28,143 nt of DNA, from NCBI GenBank assembly GCA_036556145.1, contig DATBKB010000111.1, positions 1-28,143 on the forward strand, written 5' to 3'. The notes below the pieces were generated by a model. It had not been told where the DNA came from. It made no database searches and worked only from the letters and a program-made list of their open reading frames with translations. Within the stretch, counting starts at the first letter, position 1; the number at the start of each line of letters is the position of its first letter. Position numbers and translations under genes: made by a program. Source of the DNA: JACDAV01 sp036556145. Lineage in GTDB: Bacteria; Chloroflexota; Limnocylindria; Limnocylindrales; CSP1-4. Shown here in pieces: positions 7,043-14,517 of this stretch.

Positions 7043-7969
7043 ATGAGAATCGTCTCGCTTCTCCCGTCGGCCACCGAGATCGTCTGCGCCCTCGGCCTCG
7101 TCGACGACCTGGTCGGCATCACCCACGAGTGCGATTGGCCGCCGTCGATCGCAGGCAAGCCACCGATGACCCGCAGCGTCCACGACCTCGCCGGAGCCAG
7201 GAGCCGGGAGATCCATGACGTCGTCGGCGCGGCCGTCCACGGCGGCTCGTCGCTCTACGCGCTCGACGAAGCGGCGCTCGCCGAGGCGGCCCCCGACCTG
7301 ATCCTCACCCAGGAGCTGTGCCGCGTGTGCGCGGTCAGCTACCACGAGGTCAACGAGGTCGCTCGCGAGATCGACGCCGCGATCCGGGTGGTGTCCCTCG
7401 AGCCGACGTCGCTCGAAGGCATCTTCAACACGATCACGACGGTCGGGGCGCTGACGGAGTCCGAGGACGCGGCGGTGGATCTCGTCGAGACGCTCCGGAC
7501 CCGCCTTGGCGCCGTGGAGGCCACGGTCCAGGATCGCCGTCGGGGCGGGTTCCCGGCCCCGCGCGTCGTGGCGCTCGAGTGGCTCGAGCCGCCGTTCGCC
7601 GTGGGCCACTGGGTGCCCGAGCAGATCCGTCGCGCCGGTGGCTGGGACCTCCTCGGCGCGCCGGGCGAGCGCTCGGCCAAGACGACGTGGCGGTCGGTCA
7701 CCGACGTCGACCCCGAGATGGTCGTGCTCATGCCGTGCGGCTTCCACCTCGACGAGACGCTCAAGGAGTGGGCGCGGACGCCGCGCCCGCCGGGCTGGGC
7801 GGAGGTCGAGGCGGTCCGCCGCGGGCAGGTGTTCGCCGTCGACGGATCGGCCTACTTCTCGCGGCCGGGGCCGCGCGTCATCGACGGGATCGAGATGCTC
7901 GCCGAGATCTTCGACCCGAACACATTCGTCGAGGTCGCGCCGCCCGGCAGCTGGACGCCCGTCAACTGA
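7043..7969 (+). CDS. BtuF-like periplasmic-binding-fold protein (cobalamin-binding family)
   Basis: Encodes 308 residues starting MRIVSLLPSATEIVCALGL, the classic first strand and helix of the BtuF/FecB type III binding fold (COG0614), followed by LVGITHECDWPP. Other family pieces are PDLILTQELCRVCAVSY, a long central helix after TSLEGIFNTI, and the C-terminal lobe GGWDLLGAPGERSAKTTW and VFAVDGSAYFSRPGPRVIDGIEML. Unlike true BtuF it has no signal peptide or lipobox, and no BtuC or BtuD partner is nearby. It belongs to the widespread signal-less cobalamin-binding protein group, whose role is unclear. It might bind a corrinoid or other ligand in the cytoplasm. The next gene, a methyltransferase, begins 20 bases downstream and is probably co-transcribed. 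Confidence 0.82.
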   Translation: MRIVSLLPSATEIVCALGLVDDLVGITHECDWPPSIAGKPPMTRSVHDLAGARSREIHDVVGAAVHGGSSLYALDEAALAEAAPDLILTQELCRVCAVSYHEVNEVAREIDAAIRVVSLEPTSLEGIFNTITTVGALTESEDAAVDLVETLRTRLGAVEATVQDRRRGGFPAPRVVALEWLEPPFAVGHWVPEQIRRAGGWDLLGAPGERSAKTTWRSVTDVDPEMVVLMPCGFHLDETLKEWARTPRPPGWAEVEAVRRGQVFAVDGSAYFSRPGPRVIDGIEMLAEIFDPNTFVEVAPPGSWTPVN

Positions 7970-7989
7970 CCGCGCCGGCGAAGGCTCCG

Positions 7990-8910
7990 ATGCCGTTCCG
8001 CTCGACGTTCGACTGCCTCTGGTGCGGCACGCGGTGGTCCGTTCGGAGCCCCGACGACGTCGAGGGCTGGGCCCAGCTCTGCCCGACGTGCGTCGGCAAG
8101 GCCGGCGAGAACGAATTCCTCCGGTTCCGCCTCCGTGCCGCGCTCGCGGAGCGTGGCACGCGGGCCGGCGGTGCGCGCAGCGTTTCGCCCGAAGCGGTCG
8201 ACGACCGGCGGGCCGACGATCGCATGCTCGACGATCGCGCGCTCGTCGACTACTACGCCGCACGCGCGTCCGAGTACGACGACTGGTACCTGCGGCGCGG
8301 CCGCTACAGCCACGGTCCCGTGCACGACGCCGCCTGGAACGCCGAGCTGGACGCGGCCGGGGCGTGGCTCGACGGCCTGCCGATCTCCGGCGAAATCGTC
8401 GAGCTCGCCGCCGGGACCGGCTGGTGGTCGCCGCTGCTCGCGCCGAAGGGCGAGCTCTCCCTCTACGACGCGAACGAGGCGCCGCTCGACCTGGCGCGCA
8501 AGCGGCTCGTGGCCCACGGCCTGCGCGCCCACACCCACGTCCGCGACGCCTGGGCCGAGCCGGATCGCCAGGTGGACGCGCTCTTCGCCGGCTTCTGGCT
8601 GAGCCACGTGCCACGCGACCGCCTGGCAGCATTCCTCGGCATCGCACGGCGATGGCTCAAGCCGGGCGGCACGTTCGCCGCGATCGACTCGCTGCCCGAC
8701 CCCCAGTCCGGCGCCGCGGACCGGCCGGCCGAGCCCCCGTCCGGACGGGATCGCGTCCGTCGCCGGCTCGCCGGCGGCCGCGAATTCGAGATCGTCAAGG
8801 TCTTCTACCGCGCCGACGAGCTGCGGGAGGCGATGCGCGGCGCCGGCTTCCGCGACGCCGACATCACGACGACCGGCCGGTTCTTCCTCCTCGCCCGCGC
8901 CACGGCCTGA
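7990..8910 (+). CDS. SAM-dependent methyltransferase with N-terminal zinc ribbon
   Basis: Encodes 306 residues. Residues 9-34 form a treble-clef or ribbon-type metal site (C9-x2-C12 and C31-x2-C34 in CLWCG and LCPTC). A linker follows, and from about residue 85 a class I methyltransferase: the pre-motif helix DYYAARASEYDDWYLRRGRY, motif I EIVELAAGTGWWSPLL (glycines at 142 and 144), an acidic motif II residue in LSLYDANEAPLDLARKRL, the motif IV region DALFAGFWLSHV and KPGGTFAAID. The C-terminal part (EIVKVFYRADELREAMRGAGF) is typical of small-molecule methyltransferases. The substrate is unknown. The ATG at 7990 was chosen because the frame upstream belongs to the BtuF-like gene read in another frame. 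The zinc ribbon may give target or RNA binding, but this is not shown. Confidence 0.82.
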   Translation: MPFRSTFDCLWCGTRWSVRSPDDVEGWAQLCPTCVGKAGENEFLRFRLRAALAERGTRAGGARSVSPEAVDDRRADDRMLDDRALVDYYAARASEYDDWYLRRGRYSHGPVHDAAWNAELDAAGAWLDGLPISGEIVELAAGTGWWSPLLAPKGELSLYDANEAPLDLARKRLVAHGLRAHTHVRDAWAEPDRQVDALFAGFWLSHVPRDRLAAFLGIARRWLKPGGTFAAIDSLPDPQSGAADRPAEPPSGRDRVRRRLAGGREFEIVKVFYRADELREAMRGAGFRDADITTTGRFFLLARATA

Positions 8911-8994
8911 TTTGTTCGTCGCTTCTGCGCATCGGATCGCAGACGGAGGGGGTTCGCGGCGGGGAACTCGGCCGGAAGTGCCGGACCCCGCGGC

Positions 8995-9000
8995 TATACT
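8995..9000 (+). promoter_or_regulatory. Putative -10 box TATACT for proC
   Basis: GGC-TATACT-CC ends 9 bases before the ATG at 9010, so transcription should begin within a few bases of the start codon. No ribosome site is present between them, which fits a leaderless or nearly leaderless message. It drives the proC-DinB-S9 unit. Confidence 0.5.
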
Positions 9001-9009
9001 CCGCCGGCG

Positions 9010-9879
9010 ATGTCGCCCCTGACCAGCCGAACCATCGCCACCGTGGGCTCCGGCGTGATGGCGGAGGCCATCATCGCCGGGCTGCTCAAGGGCAATCTCG
9101 TCGAGTCGGGTCGCGTCGTCGCGAGCCACCCTCGCGCGGAGCGCCGCGAGCACCTCGGTCGCGAGTATGGCATCCGCACCGTCGCGGTGAACGCCGAGGC
9201 CGTCCAGGACGCCGACATCGTCCTGCTCGCGGTGAAGCCCCAGATGCTCGCCCGGGTCGGCCCCGAGATCGGCCCGCATCTCCGGCGCGGGCAGCTCGTC
9301 CTGTCAGTCATCGCGGGCGCGACGACAACGGCGCTCACCGGGCTCCTCGGACACGACCAGGTCGTCCGCTCGATGCCGAACACGCCGGCGCGCCTCGGCC
9401 GCGGCGTCACGGTCTGGTACGCGACGCCCGAGACGACGCCCGAGCAGCGCGAGCAGGCAAGCGCGCTGCTCGGGGCCCTCGGCGTCGAGCTCGAGGTGGA
9501 CGACGAGAAGCTTGTCGCCATGGCGACCGCGGTCAGCGGCACCGGCCCGACGTACGTCTTCCTCGTGATGGAGGCGCTCATCGACGCCGCGGTCCACCTC
9601 GGGTTCCCGCGGCACGTCGCGCACGATCTCGTCATCGACACGCTCGACGGCAGCACGTACTTCGCGAAGCAGTCCGGGCTGCATCCGGCCGAGCTGCGGA
9701 ACATGGTCACGTCGCCCGGCGGCACGAGCGCTGCGGCGCTGCACGAGCTCGAGTCGGGCCGGCTGCGAACCGTGCTCTCGGAGGCCGTGTGGGCCGCATT
9801 CCGGCGAACGGTCGAGCTCGGGGAGCAGCTCGAGTCGAGCGTCGGCGAGGCGGCCCGCCCGAAGGGCAAGCGCTCGTGA
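9010..9879 (+). CDS. proC: Pyrroline-5-carboxylate reductase
   Basis: Encodes 289 residues. The N-terminal Rossmann domain has the glycine motif VGSGVMAEAIIAGL (about residues 12-25), the dinucleotide-binding continuation VVASHPRAERR and LLAVKPQML. The substrate and dimer region has LSVIAGATTTAL, RSMPNTPARLGRGVT, AVSGTGPTYVFLVMEALIDA and MVTSPGGTSAAALHELE, all diagnostic of ProC. It catalyses the NAD(P)H-dependent last step of proline synthesis in the cytoplasm. Its stop overlaps the next start as GTGA, so translation of the DinB protein is likely coupled. Linkage to an S9 (prolyl-oligopeptidase family) enzyme two genes on hints at a proline-related unit, but this is weak. Confidence 0.95.
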   Translation: MSPLTSRTIATVGSGVMAEAIIAGLLKGNLVESGRVVASHPRAERREHLGREYGIRTVAVNAEAVQDADIVLLAVKPQMLARVGPEIGPHLRRGQLVLSVIAGATTTALTGLLGHDQVVRSMPNTPARLGRGVTVWYATPETTPEQREQASALLGALGVELEVDDEKLVAMATAVSGTGPTYVFLVMEALIDAAVHLGFPRHVAHDLVIDTLDGSTYFAKQSGLHPAELRNMVTSPGGTSAAALHELESGRLRTVLSEAVWAAFRRTVELGEQLESSVGEAARPKGKRS

Positions 9880-10979
9880 TCGACGCAGCCGTCGCGACGG
9901 TCGACCTCCGACGCGACCCGTTGGCGGCCGTTCGCTCGGTCGACCTGCGCGCGCCGGATCGCGACTTCTGGGCCGACGAGACCGCGTTGTGGGACCGGCT
10001 GACCGCCTCGTGGGCCGGCCTCGACGAGGGAGCGTGGAAGCTCCCCGGCGCCGCGAAGTCCGACGCGGGTGGGCCGGACTGGTCGCTGCAGGATCACGTC
10101 GGGCATCTCGCCGACTGGCTCGAGATCGCGGTCGACTATCTCGAACGCGTCCTCGCCGGCGGCCCGTGGCCGGCCGACAGCGACTACGACGGCGGCGACT
10201 TCGATCGGTTCAACGAACGCCGGCGCGAGCCGTGGGCGTCACTCCCGGCCGTCGAGCTGCTCGACCGCCTGTCGCGCGGCCACGCCGCGGCCCTCGCCAC
10301 CGCGCGGCGCCTTCCGGTCGAGACGATTCGCGGCGATGAGGCCTGGGGCTGGGTCTACATGGTCCTCCACGGCCATGCGATCGACCATCTCCAGGTCATC
10401 GAGCCGTGGACCGATCGCCTCCGCGATCGACAGGTCCGCAACGACCCCTTTGCCGCCGATCCGCGCCCGTTCGGCGACGGGGGAGCCGAGGGGATCGCGG
10501 CGTTCTGGGCCGCCGAGGCCTCGGTCTTCGCCCAGTTCGACCGGCTCGTCCGGGCCGTGCCCGTCGAGCGCTGGGAGGAGCGCGGCCCGACGCCCGACTG
10601 GACGCTCAAGGACCACGTGGCGCACATGGCGGCGTGGTTCGACGAGGCCGCCGACGTCTTCGAGGAGCACGCCACGACCCGGACCTGGCGACCGGGTCCC
10701 GCCGAGGGCATCGACGCCTGGAACGCGCGGGCCCTTGTCGCGAACCGCGGTTTGACCGCCACGCAGGCGCTGGATCGGTTCGAAGCCGGCCATCGACGCC
10801 TGTCGGCCGCCGTGCGGGCGACCGCGCCGCGCGAGCTCGCCTCGCCGGAAGGCGGCGACTGGGCGTGGGAGTGCCTCCATGGCCACGTTCGGAATCACCT
10901 GGCGATGATCGGAGGCTGGTGCGCGCGGGTCGACTGGCCGCCGGCTGGCGGTGCCACGGCCGCCGGGCCGCGCGCATGA
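9876..10979 (+). CDS. Tandem DinB-fold protein (two DinB-like domains)
   Basis: Encodes 367 residues from a GTG that overlaps the proC stop. The much longer open frame upstream reads through proC in another frame and is not coding. The protein consists of two related four-helix domains. Each has a DW(S/T)L(Q/K)DHVxH block (H74 and H77; H247 and H250) and, later, an HGHxxxH block (H165, H167 and H171; H335, H337 and H341). The offsets are 173 and 170 residues, so this is an internal duplication with both metal-binding histidine triads kept. The DinB superfamily includes thiol-dependent enzymes such as mycothiol-dependent maleylpyruvate isomerase and bacillithiol S-transferases. The reaction here is unknown. 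The stop overlaps the S9 peptidase start (ATGA). Confidence 0.82.
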   Translation: MIDAAVATVDLRRDPLAAVRSVDLRAPDRDFWADETALWDRLTASWAGLDEGAWKLPGAAKSDAGGPDWSLQDHVGHLADWLEIAVDYLERVLAGGPWPADSDYDGGDFDRFNERRREPWASLPAVELLDRLSRGHAAALATARRLPVETIRGDEAWGWVYMVLHGHAIDHLQVIEPWTDRLRDRQVRNDPFAADPRPFGDGGAEGIAAFWAAEASVFAQFDRLVRAVPVERWEERGPTPDWTLKDHVAHMAAWFDEAADVFEEHATTRTWRPGPAEGIDAWNARALVANRGLTATQALDRFEAGHRRLSAAVRATAPRELASPEGGDWAWECLHGHVRNHLAMIGGWCARVDWPPAGGATAAGPRA

Positions 10980-13015
10980 CCGACTCGACCCCGCGACGCC
11001 GCCGGCGCGGCCGGCCGAAGGGCTCACGCGACGCCGCCCCGCGGCGACCTGCCGGCGCCGCCCGGGCGACCCGCGGCGCGCGCGACGGGCTCAGCGTCGA
11101 ATCGATCGTCGCGGTCGAGTCGCCGCGTGAGTTCCGAATCCATCCCCGCGACCGCTCCGTCGCGTACACGCTCGACGCCGCCGGGGCGCGCCAGCTCTTC
11201 CTGCTGCCGCTCCGGGGCGGCTATCCAATCCAGCTCACGGCATCCGACAAGGGCGTCAGCGATCCGCAGTGGTCGCCGGACGGGCGGCGGCTCGCGTACG
11301 TCCGGGACGACACGATCTGGATCATCGAGGTCGACGGCTCCCGGCAGATGCGCGTGGCCGGCGACGGGCCCGGCACGAGCGCGCCGCGCTGGTCGCCCGA
11401 CGGGCAGCGCGTCGCGTTCCTGTCGAGACGTCGCGGCTGGGCGCAGGTCTGGGTCGTCGATGCGCCCGTCCCGCGCCGGGGACGGCCGGCGAGCCACCCG
11501 AAGCCGCCCGAGCCGCGGGCCGTGACGCGCACCGGCGTCGACATCGAGACGTTCGAGTGGTCGACGGACGGCCGCCGCGTCGCGATCATGGCCTACCTCA
11601 GCGAGCGGCCCGAGACCTTCCAGATCGCGCTCGTCGACGTCGAGAGCGGGGCCGAGCAAATCGTTGCCGGCCAGCGCGACTGGGAGACGTCGGCCCGTTT
11701 CACGACCGACGGCGGGCTCCTGTTCGTCTCCGACGCGGACGGCTGGTTCCAGGTCGTCCATCGCTCCGCCGACGGCAAGACGACAACCGTCCTCACCCGG
11801 GGCCAGCGTGATCACGGCGAGCCGGGCGCGACGTACGGGTTCACGCCGCTGCCGTCGCCTGACGGCCGCCAGTTCACGTACCCGGAGTTCCACGACGGCT
11901 ACGTCGACCTGCGTGTCGGAGCCATCGGCGCCAAGCCGCCGCGGCGCGGGCGCGGCCGCCCACCGAAGTCGCCGAAGCGTCTCGACGCCGCGGGCGAGGG
12001 TCAGCGGATCGATCCATGGGATGGCGTCTGGCACGCGGTCGGCTGGCTGAGCGACGGCGCGTGGGTCGCCGCTCTCGGCGAGAACGAGACCCGACCGCAG
12101 GACCTCTGGCTTCTCCCCGTCCCGGGCAGGGCCCCGGATGGCTCCCGGCCGCGGCAGCTCACCGATTCGCTGCCGGCCGTGGTGGGAGCGGCGCTCGGTA
12201 CCGGGCGTCCGAGCACGGGCGAGCGGTTCACGTTCAAGGCGCGCGACGGCCTCCGGGTCGAGGGCACGTTGTGGCGACCGGCCCGCGCCACCGGGCGGCG
12301 AGGCGGTGACCGCGTGCCTGCCGTGCTCTACCCGCACGGTGGGCCGACGGCCCAGGCCCTGCGCTCGTGGTCGCCGTTCAAGCAGCTGCTCGTCCGCGAG
12401 GGGTTCGCCTTCATGGACGTCGACTTTCGCGGCTCGACCGGCTACGGCCGCAAGTTCCGGCACGCGAACCATGGCGAGTGGGGGCACTCGGACGCGCGGG
12501 ACATGATCGATGCCGCCCGCTGGGCGGCGGAGCAGCCGTGGTGCGACGGCCGGCTCGCGATCTACGGCGGGTCGTACGGCGGCTATCTCGTGCTGTGCGC
12601 CCTCGTCGAGGAGCCCTCGATCTGGCGGGCGGGGATCGACCTCTATGGCGACTCGGAGATCGCCGAGAGCTACCGTCACGGCGACCGGGTCGGCCGGATC
12701 GACCTCCACCGGATGATGGGCTCGCCCGACGATCCCGCCCGGGCCGAGCTCTACCGCCGTGGCTCGCCGGTCTACCGGGCCGAGCGGATCGAGGCCCCCC
12801 TGCTGATCCTCCACGGCCGCAAGGACAAGCGGGTCGTGCCGCTCATGACCGAGCGGATGGTCGAGGCCCTCGAGATCGAGGGCAAGCACCACGAGGTCCA
12901 CTGGTACGACGAGGAGGCCCACGGCTGGGAGCGGCGCGAGACGAGGCGCGACGCCTACGGGCGGATCCTTGGGTTCCTCAAACGCCACGTCCTGGACGAG
13001 CCGCCACCGAGCTGA
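10976..13015 (+). CDS. S9 family peptidase (acylaminoacyl-peptidase / prolyl oligopeptidase type) with AT-hook-like motifs
   Basis: Encodes 679 residues from the ATG overlapping the previous stop. The N-terminal half (about residues 40-400) is a beta-propeller of WD40-like PD40 repeats (PQWSPDGRRLAYV, PRWSPDGQRVAFL, FEWSTDGRRVAIM and others). The C-terminal half is an alpha/beta hydrolase with catalytic S533 in YGGSYGGY, D617 in GRKDKRV and H649 in EEAHGWE. This is a complete Ser-Asp-His triad, so an active oligopeptidase or aminopeptidase is expected. No signal peptide is present; it is probably cytoplasmic. Oddly, three RGRP cores typical of AT-hooks occur: residues 11-14 in a basic N-terminal extension, 168-171, and 326-329 (GRGRPPK). 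The latter two lie in loops of the propeller. A terminator-like hairpin follows 33 bases after the stop. Confidence 0.93.
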   Translation: MTDSTPRRRRRGRPKGSRDAAPRRPAGAARATRGARDGLSVESIVAVESPREFRIHPRDRSVAYTLDAAGARQLFLLPLRGGYPIQLTASDKGVSDPQWSPDGRRLAYVRDDTIWIIEVDGSRQMRVAGDGPGTSAPRWSPDGQRVAFLSRRRGWAQVWVVDAPVPRRGRPASHPKPPEPRAVTRTGVDIETFEWSTDGRRVAIMAYLSERPETFQIALVDVESGAEQIVAGQRDWETSARFTTDGGLLFVSDADGWFQVVHRSADGKTTTVLTRGQRDHGEPGATYGFTPLPSPDGRQFTYPEFHDGYVDLRVGAIGAKPPRRGRGRPPKSPKRLDAAGEGQRIDPWDGVWHAVGWLSDGAWVAALGENETRPQDLWLLPVPGRAPDGSRPRQLTDSLPAVVGAALGTGRPSTGERFTFKARDGLRVEGTLWRPARATGRRGGDRVPAVLYPHGGPTAQALRSWSPFKQLLVREGFAFMDVDFRGSTGYGRKFRHANHGEWGHSDARDMIDAARWAAEQPWCDGRLAIYGGSYGGYLVLCALVEEPSIWRAGIDLYGDSEIAESYRHGDRVGRIDLHRMMGSPDDPARAELYRRGSPVYRAERIEAPLLILHGRKDKRVVPLMTERMVEALEIEGKHHEVHWYDEEAHGWERRETRRDAYGRILGFLKRHVLDEPPPS

Positions 13016-13048
13016 TCCTCCGCGCCGCCAGCTGCCGCAGGAATCGAG

Positions 13049-13073
13049 CGAGCCGCCCGGTTCGGGCGGCTCG
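13049..13073 (+). terminator. Terminator hairpin after the S9 peptidase gene
   Basis: CGAGCCGCCCG (13049-13059) pairs perfectly with CGGGCGGCTCG (13063-13073) around a 3-base loop, and is followed by GTCGTTCGTC. The 11-bp GC stem close to the gene end is a good intrinsic terminator candidate, although the T-run is poor. Confidence 0.6.
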
Positions 13074-13117
13074 GTCGTTCGTCATGGCCCCAGCGTCCGG
13101 GGCGAGGACGGGTCGCT

Positions 13118-13216
13118 CTATGGCCAGCGCCGGCCGGCTTCGAGCACGAGGCCCGAGGCGGCGAGGGCGCCGAGCACGAGCAGGACCCGGAAGACCTGCA
13201 GCTTCAGCATCTTCAT
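13118..13216 (-). CDS. Small membrane-type peptide with AGRRWP tail (32 aa)
   Basis: An ATG-started ORF of 32 codons plus stop. The product begins with a basic patch (MKMLKLQVFR), has one hydrophobic helix at about residues 8-25 (VFRVLLVLGALAASGLVL), and ends EAGRRWP. An AAGGA ribosome site lies 9 bases upstream of the ATG. The same hydrophobic-helix plus AGRRWP design occurs in the 37-residue ORF at 2243-2356. It fills an otherwise empty 307-base gap between the S9 peptidase and DUF5317 genes. A short hairpin (GAGGGA at 13242-13247 with TCCCTC at 13253-13258) lies upstream in its probable leader. I know no named family and propose no function. It is small enough to be chance, but the match to the other ORF argues against that. 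Confidence 0.45.
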   Translation of the reverse strand: MKMLKLQVFRVLLVLGALAASGLVLEAGRRWP

Positions 13217-13322
13217 GTGACGGCATCCTTCATGAGGGCCTGAGGGAGGCTTTCCCTCGTGACCCGACGCTACCGGCACCTTCGGCCGGGTCGGTATGAC
13301 CCATGCGTACCGGGGTCGCGGG

Positions 13323-13922
13323 TCAGTCGGGGGAGGTGCTGCCTCGCACCGGCGGAGAGGCCGGGTCCTGAAGGAGCGTGTCCTTGGCCGCCTGGGGACC
13401 GGACCGCCGGCTCATGCCGGAGGCCACCGCCACGAGGATGCCGATCCCGATCAGGACGTCGCCGATGCTGAAGACATTGGCGAAGGGCAACCAGGCGGGC
13501 AGCGCGAAGACGTCTGTCAGGGGCCCGAGCGCCGGGTTCGCCGTCACGATGCTGTTCGAGTACCCGCCCGACAGGTCCTCGCCGGCCACGGCCAGCGCCT
13601 CGGGGGTTGTCGGCATGTAGCCGCCGTTGGCGACGATCGCGGCGAGGTTCGAGATCGCCCCGAGCGCGACGAGCTTGAGGCCCGGCAGGCGGTGGTTCCG
13701 GAGCACGACCGCGAGCACGAGGCCCGTCGAGGCCACGTAGAGCGGCGGCCCGAGATCGCCGACGACCGAGGCCACCGGCGCCGAGAACAGGACGAGCTGG
13801 GCGACGAGGCCGGCAATCGCGAGGGGCGCCCACTCGAAGTGCAGTGTGGCGAGGTTGGCGAGGTGGCCGCCGCGGAGCCAGCCGGCGAGGAGCCCGAGCG
13901 GGATCCCGTAGACGATGAACAC
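13323..13922 (-). CDS. DUF5317 family integral membrane protein
   Basis: Encodes 199 residues from a GTG start at 13922. The protein begins VFIVYGIPLGLLAGWLRGG and has about five hydrophobic segments (residues 2-15, 31-47, 60-75, 83-98 and 148-165). The conserved block ISNLAAIVANGGYMPTTPEAL and the later FSIGDVLIGIGILVAVASGM are typical of the DUF5317 family found in Actinobacteria and Chloroflexi. No biochemical role is known. It starts 8 bases after the stop of the DinB gene and is probably its operon partner. The C-terminal tail (about 35 residues) is polar and probably cytoplasmic. Confidence 0.75.
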   Translation of the reverse strand: MFIVYGIPLGLLAGWLRGGHLANLATLHFEWAPLAIAGLVAQLVLFSAPVASVVGDLGPPLYVASTGLVLAVVLRNHRLPGLKLVALGAISNLAAIVANGGYMPTTPEALAVAGEDLSGGYSNSIVTANPALGPLTDVFALPAWLPFANVFSIGDVLIGIGILVAVASGMSRRSGPQAAKDTLLQDPASPPVRGSTSPD

Positions 13923-13930
13923 GCCGGCGC

Positions 13931-14425
13931 TCAGTGACGCTCGGCGAGGATCGCCTTCAGCTGCTCGACGTGCTCCTCCAGGTGCGACGCGACGAAGCGG
14001 TCGGCCACCTGCCGTACCGTCAGCGGCCCGAGGCGGGGGTGCGCTCCCTCGCGGGCCGCATCGGCCGCGCTGAGCTGCGAGAGGCGGCTCGTGAACCGCG
14101 CGGCCCCGGCCTCGATCCGCGCGAAGAGCTCGCCCACGGGCAGGGATCGGTCGCGCTCGATGATCCCGATCCGGAGCTGGTCCGCGGCGACGCGCCCGAA
14201 CGGCACCGGCGTCGCGGCCGGGCCGGCGAGGATCCGCTCGATCTCACCGAGCCAGAAGGGGAGCATCTCGGCAACGTGGGCGAGCGTCTCCGGCGGGCCC
14301 CAGCTCGCCTCCGGCTCGGTGCCGAACTGCGTGCTGAGCGGCCACGGCTCCCCGGCCTGGACGCGCGGCTGGAGGGCGGCGATCGCCGCTGTGCCCTTCC
14401 GGACTCGATCGATGAGGTCCTTCAT
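13931..14425 (-). CDS. DinB-fold protein (possible thiol-dependent enzyme)
   Basis: Encodes 164 residues, a single DinB-like four-helix domain. Candidate metal ligands are H50 (ETLAHVAEM) and the pair H148 and H152 (SHLEEHVEQL), which match the DinB pattern of one histidine on the second helix and HxxxH on the last. DinB-fold proteins include mycothiol-dependent maleylpyruvate isomerase. The gene is divergent from 4-hydroxyphenylpyruvate dioxygenase, with 92 bases between starts. A maleylacetoacetate isomerase is the one step of the homogentisate route not otherwise seen here, so this is a candidate, by inference only. It is followed after 8 bases by the DUF5317 gene. Confidence 0.75.
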   Translation of the reverse strand: MKDLIDRVRKGTAAIAALQPRVQAGEPWPLSTQFGTEPEASWGPPETLAHVAEMLPFWLGEIERILAGPAATPVPFGRVAADQLRIGIIERDRSLPVGELFARIEAGAARFTSRLSQLSAADAAREGAHPRLGPLTVRQVADRFVASHLEEHVEQLKAILAERH

Positions 14426-14465
14426 CCGGCGAAGTGTGGCACGCGACGACCCGGCCGCGGAGGCC

Positions 14466-14471
14466 TACGAT
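14466..14471 (+). promoter_or_regulatory. Putative -10 box TACGAT for the dioxygenase gene
   Basis: GCC-TACGAT lies 46 bases before the ATG at 14518, leaving a leader of about 40 bases. That leader contains CCTCC (from about 14494), which can pair with the GGAGG ribosome site just before ATG and could mask it. Both are seen in the sequence; regulation is inferred. Confidence 0.35.
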
Positions 14472-14517
14472 GGAGGCCAGATTCCGTTCGGAACCTCCCC
14501 CAACTGGAGGCACCGCA

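Noticed and set aside
7506..9875. Continuous plus-strand frame running through the BtuF-like, methyltransferase and proC genes into the DinB gene
   Set aside because: The predicted residues are Arg/Pro/Ser-rich shadow sequence. The three recognisable proteins lie in other frames, and only the part from 9876 is coding.
13259..13471. 70-codon plus-strand ORF
   Set aside because: It runs antisense into the DUF5317 gene, has low-complexity Arg/Pro/Gly composition and no ribosome site.
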